Numbered from the stretch's first letter, positions 11,001 to 17,829 are shown. The stretch is 24,058 nt of DNA from Mnemiopsis leidyi (GCA_000226015.1 JH154390.1:504310-528367); one strand, 5' to 3'. Program-made: numbers and translations. The notes: a model not told the origin generated them from the sequence alone.

Positions 11001-11285
11001 CGCAAACTTTACAAATAGTTTGTATCTCAACTCAGGACGCTTAATTGCACGTTTTATAGCCTAAACCATTCACGTTCTAGAGGCAACGTCAACTGTGTCC
11101 ATAAAATTGCCTTTTTCAAACCACATTTCATTTCTGTTTTTACCTTATTTCAGAACGACAAGAGAGGACTAGTGTTGGACGACCTGCCAGAAGAACGAGA
11201 CAGGATCCTGGACGATTATTTGGCAGAGCTTGAGAAGTACGGACCTCCACCTCCCCCAACTGCAACCAGGCCTTCAAAACGATAA
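1318..11285 (+). CDS. TCERG1: TCERG1/CA150-type transcription elongation regulator, 16 coding exons
   Basis: Nuclear factor linking RNA polymerase II elongation to splicing; in the family, WW domains bind proline-rich splicing factors and FF domains bind the phosphorylated polymerase tail. Exons: 1318-2073, 2305-2494, 2649-2822, 3044-3253, 3429-3590, 3729-4052, 4944-4989, 6584-6682, 6862-7170, 8325-8628, 9377-9477, 9796-9967, 10149-10418, 10583-10666, 10821-10988, 11154-11285. All junctions are GT/AG and keep one frame, giving about 1,166 residues (human about 1,100). Domains: Gly/Pro/Arg-rich N-terminus 1-252; WW1 about 281-308; GMP-rich 316-373; WW2 about 388-415; acidic 500-540; WW3 about 554-584; FF1 about 676-730, containing [20 protein letters not shown]; FF2 743-795; FF3 859-915; FF4 968-1023; FF5 1026-1085; FF6 1086-1150; tail GPPPPPTATRPSKR. 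The ATG at 1318 is the first in its frame, but the frame stays open upstream to an acceptor at 1258, so a further 5' exon is possible. Confidence 0.93.
2305..2494 (+). CDS. TCERG1: TCERG1 coding exon 2: WW1
   Basis: Opens after acceptor tttcag at 2304 with a Met/Gly/Pro-rich stretch, then WW1: EVWIEYKNDQGRPYYYNCKT followed by QKTVWTKP. Both signature tryptophans, the central YYY and the final proline are present, so ligand binding should be intact. The donor is a gt at 2495 and the exon ends in phase 1. Confidence 0.9.
3044..3253 (+). CDS. TCERG1: TCERG1 coding exon 4: WW2
   Basis: The correct frame has no start codon of its own and is easily missed: it is entered from exon 3 with one carried-over base. 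It reads KKIWSEHKTEAGKVYFYNSV then TKQSVWERP, a complete WW domain with two tryptophans, an aromatic YFY block and the terminal proline. An acidic linker (EEQGDEKKPADMDD) follows. Acceptor ctacag at 3043; donor gtaagg at 3254. Confidence 0.9.
3729..4052 (+). CDS. TCERG1: TCERG1 coding exon 6: acidic linker and WW3
   Basis: Encodes a Glu/Lys-rich stretch (residues about 500-540) followed by WW3, GTPWCVVWTGDNRSFFYNAV then SKESHWVMPDEL. This matches the family's third WW domain, which has the unusual VxWTG start and FFxN core. Residues downstream (LLAEPPKPKGK) match the human linker after WW3 only loosely. Acceptor tctcag at 3728; donor gtaaga at 4053. Confidence 0.9.
4053..4943 (+). other. TCERG1 intron 6
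   Basis: An 891-bp intron between the WW3 exon and the short 46-bp exon 7. No coding exon or RNA gene is visible. A near-inverted pair, AACTATTTGTCAT near 4822 and GTGACAAATAGTT near 4889, lies before the acceptor ttttcag at 4943. Confidence 0.6.
4990..6583 (+). other. TCERG1 intron 7 with inverted repeats
   Basis: The longest TCERG1 intron (1,594 bp). No coding exon fits. It carries two separated inverted pairs: 5343-5367 with 5475-5500 (core TTCGGTGAATCAAAA), and 5927-5939 with 6154-6166 (CCTTATCGGCCAT). These suggest decayed foldback or MITE-like insertions. The acceptor is ttgcag at 6583. Confidence 0.6.
6862..7170 (+). CDS. TCERG1: TCERG1 coding exon 9: FF1 and start of FF2
   Basis: The best-conserved exon in the window. 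FF1 runs from ERQTAFREMLLDREVSAFST through the DPRYLLL core to RKQAYESFI, then a charged helix (EDERIEKRNKIKDNREMFKK) opens FF2, which finishes in the next exon across a 1,154-bp intron. The signature phenylalanines are at AFREM and SFIK. Acceptor tccacag at 6861; donor gtactc at 7171; phase 2 into CG|T at the next exon. Confidence 0.93.
7171..8324 (+). other. TCERG1 intron 9, host of the antisense LINE
   Basis: A 1,154-bp intron dividing FF2. Most of it is the antisense LINE remnant. 8166-8195 holds two copies of a 15-bp unit (ggataggggtccaaa) just upstream of the LINE. The acceptor is the second of two possible sites (8312 and 8324). Confidence 0.7.
7480..8080 (-). mobile_element. LINE (non-LTR retrotransposon) reverse-transcriptase fragment, 5'-truncated
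   Basis: Lies antisense inside TCERG1 intron 9. The minus-strand frame 8077-7682 gives the C-terminal part of a non-LTR reverse transcriptase: NKMKFHPDKRKVLSV, then the hallmark IEKDLGVMV, then KANQKMMCRRNCSF, YFTLIRSQFKHCSV and LDLIE. After a stop and frameshift near 7680 it continues as FENLQKRAIEWILQEEF, then KCRKLKIMPMEDRFDFLDLI to about 7545. In live elements these blocks follow the catalytic palm, which is missing here. Stops and a frameshift show it is dead. A frame continuing to 7179 may be its 3' end. Superfamily (CR1/Jockey-like) is inferred. Confidence 0.85.
8325..8628 (+). CDS. TCERG1: TCERG1 coding exon 10: end of FF2 and RD/RS-rich linker
   Basis: FF2 is completed by ATFSDFAQKYGKDPKFKAIE and REREHLFNEW. 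It is followed by a Glu/Lys stretch and then about 45 residues dominated by SRDR, SRER and RHESR dipeptide-type repeats. The acceptor is tttcag at 8324, chosen over the nearby cttacag at 8312 because it restores the conserved RATFS junction. Donor gtattt at 8629. Confidence 0.88.
8629..9376 (+). other. TCERG1 intron 10
   Basis: A 748-bp intron between the RD-rich exon and the FF3 exon. Apart from the CGAGGG array it contains a GCTAGCT-rich stretch around 9161-9185. No coding exon or RNA gene is recognised. The acceptor is atttcag at 9376. Confidence 0.6.
8960..9070. repeat. CGAGGG-type short tandem array in TCERG1 intron 10
   Basis: Read on the minus strand, about ten consecutive 10-12-bp units start with CGAGGG or CGAGAG and end alternately in TA and TC (for example CGAGGGGCTTA, CGAGGGTATC, CGAGGGGTATC). 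It stands out from the AT-rich intron by its GC and CpG content. Flanking weak inverted ends (AATTTCGCGG near 8925, CCGCGGAAAT near 9102) hint that it is the core of a small inserted element. Confidence 0.75.
9561..9780 (+). repeat. ~21-bp tandem array filling TCERG1 intron 11
   Basis: About ten imperfect copies of a unit close to CAGTTTATAACAAAGTCTATT, with ACACACTTTATAACAAAGT variants interleaved. It occupies most of the 318-bp intron 9478-9795 and runs to within about 15 bp of the acceptor (ttaccgtag at 9795), so the branch point probably lies inside a repeat unit. Confidence 0.9.
10149..11285 (+). CDS. TCERG1: TCERG1 coding exons 13-16: FF4 to FF6 and C-terminus
   Basis: Exons 10149-10418, 10583-10666, 10821-10988 and 11154-11285 are all in phase 0. 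FF4: EEAQQHFLALLHDMV to KEKLFSEHI, with SWRKTRKQLRDDSRW. FF5: SFKRLLDE, then TLTSTWKEIRRKIKHDPRF and EAEFTRHI. FF6: KSDFKQLLKE to RDRILDDYL. The tail KYGPPPPPTATRPSKR closely follows the human C-terminus. TAA stop at 11283-11285. The donor of exon 14 (gttttc at 10667) is weak. Confidence 0.92.
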
Positions 11286-11605
11286 ACTCTGTTATCTGTT
11301 TTTACCTTATTTCACAGTATCTTGCATCAACCAGCACGTGCCAACAAGCAGAAATGGCACAGCTTTGTCAATCGTATTGAAAGTGCATTATGTTGCATTC
11401 CGCGTCTTTATATTTTAATATAATTTATGTTTTATTTTATTCTTTAAAACAGGTCGTGTTTCCAAGTTTTGATGTTCAATGAGTTTATCTTACGAATAAC
11501 AGTTTGTCATTTCAAAGATGAATATGCGTGTTTTTCTTGTATTGTCTGGACATAAACCACTGATATTTGATCAAATGAAGTAAAGAAACTGCTTTGTATA
11601 GATTT
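11286..11605 (+). other. TCERG1 3' UTR and downstream flank
   Basis: After the stop the sequence is AT-rich. No canonical AATAAA is present in the first 320 bp; an AATATA variant at 11417-11422 followed by T/G-rich sequence is the best candidate poly(A) signal, with a CATAAA near 11550 as an alternative. 11295-11314 repeats the splice-acceptor tract of the last exon exactly. Confidence 0.5.
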
Positions 11606-11642
11606 GACATCAACACTGTTTAAGTTAAACAGTGTTGATGTC
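11606..11642. repeat. 37-bp perfect palindrome
   Basis: Two 18-bp arms, GACATCAACACTGTTTAA and its exact reverse complement, around a single G. A further short pair, AGATTT before it and AAATCT after it, is offset by a few bases. It can form a strong hairpin in DNA or RNA. It lies 321 bp past the TCERG1 stop, beyond the likely poly(A) site. Confidence 0.95.
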
Positions 11643-11659
11643 ACATTTAAAATCTAAAT

Positions 11660-12010
11660 TTATAGTAGGCTTCTTTGATAAATGCTCGTGCGCATGAGAG
11701 CAGTAGGAGCGCGCATCTGGCGGTACGTGAAAATTGGTTTAGCACCGCAACATACATAAGATTTTAGCTGATCGGCGATTGCGTTAGCCGCTCCAATGGG
11801 ATTGATGGAACACCTATTTATTGGAAGGCATCCTTCGACAAATTCATCAGTTCTACATTCATGAAGTAGTTGAGGACATATGTAATGCTCGTCATGTAAC
11901 GCTTGTCTTAAAAGTTCTATAGTACGACCCTGCCCTCGGCCGGCCTGAGCGGCTGGTGAGGGTGCCAGGGCGTCTGTGGACAACCTAATAGTTTTGTAAA
12001 CTGAGATCAA
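11660..12010 (-). pseudogene. Unrecognised 116-residue open frame, partly within a repeat
   Basis: A minus-strand frame that does not look like random AT-rich sequence: it is rich in Cys, Ala and Arg and contains GRTIELLRQALHDEHYICPQ and CSINPIGAANAIADQ. I do not recognise the family. The portion 11873-12010 falls in the repeat copy that recurs after the gap, where the same frame reads GRTIEVKH and then stops. It may be a transposon-derived fragment or a captured gene piece; a working gene is unlikely. Confidence 0.3.
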
Positions 12011-12325
12011 ATTTCAATTGATACACTGGTTAAAGACGACAATCTCAAAATACATGCTCAAGACATGCTCAGATTATGGGGATGTCTCAAGCCTGTGTTT
12101 TGCCCAAGCTTGGGCGAGTTTAGTGCAGGACCTAGGCCAAGGTCCTGCACTAAACTCGCCTGTACATCTTCTCGCCTCTTTGCACAATGCCTTTATTTGT
12201 GTGATATGGTATCACTGGGATCACTCGATCATGTAATGGAATACGGTATTCACAGTTCACACTAACATCTTTGATATGCTACTAAAGGTACACATTCAAC
12301 CTGACATTCGACTGGCGGATCCACA
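11873..12325. repeat. Dispersed repeat, copy 1 (ends at the assembly gap)
   Basis: Shares with 12483-12960, in the same orientation, a series of blocks in the same order: ATGTAATGCYCGTCAT, TTCTATAGTACGACC, ACACTGGT, AAGCCTGTGTTTT, CTCTTTGCACAATGCC, GGATCACTCGATCATGTA and TGCTACTAAAGGTACACATT. It contains extra palindromic sequence (12102-12160) that the second copy lacks. It is unclassified and probably a transposable element or tandem duplication. Confidence 0.8.
12102..12160. repeat. Twin palindromes inside repeat copy 1
   Basis: GCCCAAGCTTGGGC (12102-12115) is a perfect 14-bp palindrome. It overlaps a perfect inverted repeat with 21-bp arms, 12113-12133 and 12140-12160, around a 6-base loop (AGGCCA); the arm reads GCGAGTTTAGTGCAGGACCT plus one outer G:C pair. 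Confidence 0.95.
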
Positions 12326-12482
12326 NNNNNNNNNNNNNNNNNNNNNNNNNNNNNNNNNNNNNNNNNNNNNNNNNNNNNNNNNNNNNNNNNNNNNNNNNNN
12401 NNNNNNNNNNNNNNNNNNNNNNNNNNNNNNNNNNNNNNNNNNNNNNNNNNNNNNNNNNNNNNNNNNNNNNNNNNNNNNNNNN
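12326..12482. other. Assembly gap (157 N)
   Basis: A run of N lying exactly between the two copies of the dispersed repeat. The repeat probably caused the break, so the true gap length may differ. Apparent open frames across it are artefacts. Confidence 0.99.
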
Positions 12483-12960
12483 GGACAAATGTAATGCCCG
12501 TCATATAAATGCATTTAATGCTTGACTTCTATAGTACGACCTTCCCTAGGCCATATTTGTAATTTGCTAGACTTTGCCTGGCCCTCCTGCTGAAGTGGGT
12601 CACAATGTGAGACAAGGCCAGATTCCGCTGGCGAGGCGCCAGGACACCCTTATAGCTCCCGAAAACAGAGATAAAATTTTATGTTAAGACACTGGTAGCA
12701 GTTCACACAGAACACTAATTTCGGATAACTACCTCAAAATACAGGCCTGGGACATTGAGCATTGCTCAGGATATGGGCATGCCACAAGCCTGTGTTTTAC
12801 CCAGACCCTTCGCTAAACTTGCCTGTACACCTTCTTACCTCTTTGCACAATGCCTTAATTTGTGTGATATAGTATCGCTAGGATCACTCGATCATGTACG
12901 GTATTCACACCATCTGCCATCATCTTTGATATGCTACTAAAGGTACACATTCAACCTTAC
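12483..12960. repeat. Dispersed repeat, copy 2
   Basis: The second diverged copy of the repeat described at 11873-12325, starting immediately after the gap and ending at TACACATTCAACCT. It has an internal insertion relative to copy 1 (around 12556-12640) and carries only one arm of copy 1's large hairpin (CGCTAAACTTGCCTG). Any protein frame is broken by stops. Confidence 0.8.
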
Positions 12961-13493
12961 ATGGCATAACTCCACATGTGTTACTGAATGTCGAATGACA
13001 GTCAAATACCTTTTTAAAGCTGAAGAAAAATCAAATCATCAATAAATAAAGATTTATACATTAATGTGCAATAATCAATTATTAATTACTTAATGAAAGT
13101 GCTACAAAAATATCAGCTTAAAACTACTGGAATCAATATTAGTTTAAATGTGTGGCATCCAAGAAGGACAAGATGTAGAACATTTCTACAGACACAATTT
13201 TAAAAACTGTGAGAAGCATTCTGAAGTCACGGGATATCTTAGAATTATCAAGTTTAAGTGCTGTTCGATCTTTGGAATTCGAACATCATGTATAAGTAGT
13301 CTAAATCGTTTTTGCAAGCAGCTATCCCAATCAAAAAATGCCTTTTAAACATTATGAGTCATTAGAATTGAGATGAATCATAGCCTTTAAAAATAATCAA
13401 TATAATCTGAAAAATTTGAGCAAATCTGAGAAAAATAAATAAAATCAATAAAACGTCAGCAAATTTAAAATAATGACATCAAAATCTCTTCCA
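12961..13493. other. AT-rich spacer between convergent gene ends
   Basis: No gene recognised; the frame 13148-13348 has no family features. It probably includes the 3' UTR of the minus-strand JmjC gene. A TATAAA variant on the minus strand at 13053-13058 is the only weak poly(A) candidate I see. Confidence 0.5.
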
Positions 13494-15982
13494 CTACAAC
13501 TCAGATTTTCCCTCTACAATACTCTGTGTCAGCTCAGCCTCTGCGATACGTCTCACCTCCTCGTTACGCGTAAACATTTCCTCATCCCCCCTGTCATGGA
13601 CCTGCCCGTAGACGTCAAACACTTCGTCCTTGTCCCGTATGTCGTACCAGGAGACAGTTGTACCATCAGTTGTCAACTTGGCGAACAGTTCACGCGCGAC
13701 ACGCAGCGATCCACCAAGCCTGCTGTAGGCTTCCAGAAACTGATCACTGTTTACTGCGCCGAAATAGGTCGCATCCTTTAAAAGGTATACTACATCGTCC
13801 TTGGTGATGTGGAAATATTCGTTGTTGGGATCATTAGACGGATCGTAGGACTGCGCAACAGTTATTTCCCTCCAGACTTCCTCCGGAACCAGATCAAACA
13901 AGTTCCTGTCAACAAACTCAGAGTCACCAAACACTCTATCTTCTATCAGGAGTTTATGAAACAACTCCTTCATGTATGGAATAACTCCTTCGTCCTCAAT
14001 GACAAATTCCAGATAATCCTCCATCGGCACATTGTCTGTTGCATCTCCGTCAGTCATCTCCAGGAACATGTCAATAAACCACTCCTTGATTCCAGCCGGG
14101 TCTGAGTTTCCCATGCTCATCATCCCAGTTCCGGGATACTTCCACTGTATTGGCACTTCAGTTAGTGGTGAGGATGTGGTGGGAGTTCCACATTCGGGCC
14201 CCATCTGAAACTCTGACTGAGTCCCGAAAAGAAAGGAAACTGCGAAGTTTCTGTCCGTAGACTTTACTCTGTGATAATACCTGCAATTTGTTTAGGGTCA
14301 GATCCGTAAAACTTGATATTTTCCTGATTACTAAATCTAAATCTGTAAAAAAGTGTAAACCTTACAGAACACTCACCGTGGAGGAAGATAAAGACAGTCC
14401 CCAGCATGGACAGTTGCATACTCCCACGGTATCTTGTCAAACAAAGGGAACGTTATGTAGTTCACCTTATCCGGGTTTACGAGAGAGAATCCTCCCTGAT
14501 CACCGTCAATCTGAGAAATAGGGAGATTGTCACGTGATCGTTAATTGTTATTTTCACGTGATATCTTGGTAGATATTCACATTAACACAGTGGTTGATAT
14601 TGGATACTGGCGGTAATTGGATGGTACTTGACTTGGATGGTTACAAAAACGGAAGAACAGTCTCGAGTACCTCCTCAGCCTGATAGATCCAGTCGTTGTA
14701 AGTGTTGTTGATAAAGATCCAGTCTTTAGAGCCGGCCAGCAGACAGTTCAACTGATTGTGTGCGTCCTGAACAAGGTGGCTGTACGGCATAGAAGTCTAT
14801 ACTCATAGTAGTGTAGTGGTCTATAATATAGTTGTCTATAATAAAGTAGTCTATACTCATAGTAGTGTAGTGGTCTATAATATAGTTGTCTATAATAAAG
14901 TAGTCTATAATACTCAGTAGTCTATACAATACTAGTATAGAGTTATGCAGTTGCAGCAAATTAAAACCATCCCTTTCCCTTAATCACGAAAACTATGATT
15001 AGAACCCCCTGCACACATGCGCTGTTTCAATGGTGTCAATACATTTCTCCAATACAAGAATGTTGAGTACTCTAACATCCAGCTAATGCTAATATCAACC
15101 TTGTGTATGATACTTTTAGCTCCACCACTGTTAATCCACAAGTTCATTTCTACTAGACTGTTCTTCATCGATCCACAGTTCATAATGGCAGGCAGCTGCA
15201 GATCTTTGTACATTGGTCCTGGAACCTGGAAGTTTTACATTACTTGTGTTTAAAGTAGTTGGCTGTAATTGACACCTCGCCTTAATTTTGCAATAATTGA
15301 TAACTCATGTAAGCTAAGCAGCTGCCAAATAATTGCATTATATTCGGTATAAATTATACGTACATTCGTACGATAAACTGTCATTCATATTACATGAAAA
15401 CAGGTCCTGTTGCAGTGTTTGTATGAAGCACACGTGACAAATCACGTGACAAAAGATAGAACAAACCTCTGATACACAGTACATGTTGTCGGTTTTATAC
15501 CGTCTAAAAAACTCGCTGATAGACGCACGACCTAGTCCAGCCTCCCCAACTGGGGTGTATGACTGTTTCTCGGTCTTTGCCTCCAAACGTACTTCTAGAT
15601 CTCCAAAATTGTCCTGGAGTCAGATGCTTTTACAGAACGTTTTTCTCTACAAAGATAAGTGGCAATTGCATCAGAAATTACAACTCAAATTAACAATATT
15701 TACTGCTTCAATCATCAGGATAATCATGTAATTACACACCACAAGATACTGATCGGTCCAGAGGTCGAAAGCAGGGAAGGTTTTAGCGAGACCTCTCAGT
15801 ATAACGGGCGTCCTGGTCCTCACATATCTCTCATAGAAATACTGTGACGTCAGCTTGGTGTAGTCCTCTTCAGCAGCAGGAGTCTTGAGTTCGTTGTGTT
15901 CTCCCAGAGGTTTGCCATGACCAGGGGGCAGTGTACAAGTTACGCGTTGTAGGAGCAGGAGGGTTGAGAGCAGAAATATCAT
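13494..15982 (-). CDS. Secretory-pathway JmjC/cupin-8 domain protein with EF-hand-like C-terminus
   Basis: Predicted Fe(II)/2-oxoglutarate oxygenase; substrate unknown. Exons in transcript order: 15982-15743, 15613-15467, 15225-15100, 14766-14671, 14510-14377, 14280-13494; all GT/AG, one frame, 509 residues. Residues 1-16 (MIFLLSTLLLLQRVTC) look like a signal peptide. The N-terminal arm has RTRTPVILRGLA, typical of cupin-8 proteins. In the JmjC core, LWINSGGAKSIIHKD gives the HxD pair (His170, Asp172), GSKDW gives Lys185 fifteen residues on, at the spacing of FIH's 2-oxoglutarate lysine, and HAGDCLYLPPRYYHRV gives the distal His251. Residues 325-336 (DGDATDNVPMED) fit an EF-hand loop; weaker acidic motifs follow. 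The last four residues are KSEL, close to KDEL-type ER retrieval signals. The family resembles JMJD8/FIH-like proteins, but I cannot assign an orthologue. Confidence 0.85.
14794..14901. repeat. Two perfect 54-bp tandem copies
   Basis: 14794-14847 is repeated without change at 14848-14901; a partial, altered third copy follows (14902-14935). Internally it is built of shorter TAGT/GTCTATA motifs. It sits in the third intron of the JmjC gene, close to the acceptor of the exon starting at 14766. Perfect identity means the duplication is recent. Confidence 0.95.
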
Positions 15983-16368
15983 GATGACGTCATTCTCTTT
16001 AAAATAAAATTGTAGTTAGTGGTGTGTCTATCAAGATGCAAAAACTAAAGGGTTGCGATCTGAAATTCTAAAAAACACAGCCATCTTATATTCATACAGA
16101 TTTTAAATTGGTACATATACATAAGAAAGTTAGGAATGGTAATCAAATTTTGAGAAACACATTAAGTCCTCAGTAGAATATATACTTTATAAATCGAAAA
16201 TCGTTTCCTAAAAGAATTGGATCGGATTTATAATAAACCAAATTTGAAATTCAAACATGAAGAATCAAAGATTTATAAATTTATCAAGGCGTTTGTAAAT
16301 GGTAGCTTAAGAATTTTCAACATTACTGATTACAACTGTAAAATAGGCAGTTCAAGAAAAAGGGGACA
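15983..16368 (-). other. Spacer between PI31 stop and JmjC start
   Basis: A 386-bp AT-rich spacer that must hold the 3' UTR of PI31 and the promoter/5' UTR of the JmjC gene. A TATAAA on the minus strand at 16227-16232 could be a variant poly(A) signal for PI31; no canonical AATAAA was found. No clear core promoter is visible. Confidence 0.5.
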
Positions 16369-17094
16369 TCACATAAACATGTCATCATGGTCGAACATAT
16401 TTCTTCTACCCGGAGGTAAAAGTTCATCGTGATCAGGCCCCCTTCCTCCAGGACCAATCGGATCGTATCTAGCGCCAGGTGGGACACCTCCCCAACCTAG
16501 ACCTCTCCCCATCATGGGACCACGCCCTCTCATAGGATCCATGATCATCCCGCCACCCCGGTTTCCAAAGGGATCTAAATCACCTCCCCCGACCGCGAAG
16601 GGATCTACAATTCTAGGAGCACGGGGCTGAAATCGTTCATCGCGAAGAGGATCGGGGCGCTGAGGCTGTGGAGGAGGTTCAGTTCTTGGCCTTTCGGCTG
16701 GTGAAGTGGTTGAAGGTGATTTGAGTTCTGGAAATAATGGCTCCAGGATGTCTTCATAAACCCTTCGTTCGAAGTTACCAAGACTTTTGGTTTCATAAGT
16801 ATTTTGTGCTTCATCAAAGTTGTCTATGTAGTCTGAAATTACAAAATCAAGGGTCTTAAGATTGTTGTTATGGACAATGTTGACAACCATTGAATCGTTC
16901 ATCAGCAGACATTTAACCTCAATACTTTTTGAGTCTTTTGCATATTTCATGGAAACAATCTCTAGACTGTCATTCCAGTTAGACGGTAAGCTAACTTCTC
17001 CAGTAGGAAGTAAAAATCCTTTCTTTACGATAGAATCGTGTAGCAATGTGTAAGCAGCATGAAATGGCGTTTTAGCCCGCCGTTTACAATCCAT
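16369..17094 (-). CDS. PSMF1: PI31 proteasome regulator (PSMF1 homologue), single exon
   Basis: PI31 binds the 20S proteasome and, in other animals, F-box protein Fbxo7/nutcracker; it acts in the cytosol and nucleus. The open frame from the ATG at 17094-17092 gives 241 residues (human 271). The N-terminal part, residues about 8-130, matches the FP domain (FHAAYTLLHDSIVKKGFLLP; LPSNWNDSLEIVSMKYAKDS; LDFVISDYIDNF). The proline-rich C-terminal half carries the family signature VGGGDLDPFGNRGGGMIMDP and GVPPGARYDPIGPGG. It ends DDMFM, parallel to human DDMYL, the proteasome-binding tail with Phe for Tyr. The frame is open upstream of the ATG and an acceptor-like ttcttaaag lies at about 17118, so a short 5' exon cannot be excluded. 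It lies upstream of the JmjC gene on the same strand. Confidence 0.93.
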   Translation of the reverse strand: MDCKRRAKTPFHAAYTLLHDSIVKKGFLLPTGEVSLPSNWNDSLEIVSMKYAKDSKSIEVKCLLMNDSMVVNIVHNNNLKTLDFVISDYIDNFDEAQNTYETKSLGNFERRVYEDILEPLFPELKSPSTTSPAERPRTEPPPQPQRPDPLRDERFQPRAPRIVDPFAVGGGDLDPFGNRGGGMIMDPMRGRGPMMGRGLGWGGVPPGARYDPIGPGGRGPDHDELLPPGRRNMFDHDDMFM

Positions 17095-17829
17095 ACAGGT
17101 CAAATATTGTACCTTTAAGAAATATTTTACATGAACAAAAACATTGATAAGAAAAGTAAGGAAGATTCAAAAAAGATAGGTATATAGTCCAATAGCTTAA
17201 GCAGATAAACGTGCACCTTAAAACAATTTCACAGTTCGAGAAATTTATCTAGATCTTTAGAGCAACTAATTTCTAAAGGCCTTTCATTCTGATAACAGTA
17301 TTCTAGATACAAAAGAATCAAAAGGATGGGCTCCTAACTTGAGCTTGTATTTAATTCGTATTTAATCAAAATGGAATCACTTTAAACTTTTATATGCTAG
17401 ATAGTACACACTGAAAAGTATGTATATACTGAACAATAGGGTATGTCAGCATTTTTTTGTAACAACCTAGATAGACACTGTTTTGCAATATTTCAATAGA
17501 TATAGCACCAGTCATCTCCTGGCTGAAAGTTTAATGTCGGGTGACAGGCAAAAAATTCTAAAAAACTTAAGCATATAGAATAATCAGCCAAATCTTAACC
17601 AATAGGCAATAATAAACTATTAACTAACAAAACTACTAATAAAAGCACTGTCAAAACAAGTGACGAGTTTGAGCTTCATGTGTACTGGAAAATTCAGGCC
17701 TGTTTCATGTTTTCGGTTATATATACAAATAACTTACATAGAACGATCACAGGAAGGTAAAAATGATGCGACAAGCCATTATATTAGATGAGCTAAAACG
17801 CTGTAATAAGGAACGACAGTAAACGCAGG
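17095..17829. other. AT-rich flank upstream of PI31
   Basis: No coding frame, RNA gene or clear repeat array is visible. It should contain the PI31 promoter and any 5' UTR exon, but I cannot identify core elements. Confidence 0.5.

Noticed and set aside
12262-12514. Open frames spanning the N run
   Set aside because: Unknown bases were read through; they carry no evidence.
13148-13348. 66-residue plus-strand frame in the spacer
   Set aside because: No similarity to known proteins, AT-rich, and no supporting splice or start context.
13809-14105. 98-residue plus-strand frame
   Set aside because: It is the antisense shadow of the last JmjC exon, which has far better coding evidence.
15017-15253. 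78-residue plus-strand frame
   Set aside because: Shadow of the JmjC exon 15225-15100, whose splice borders and motifs fit.
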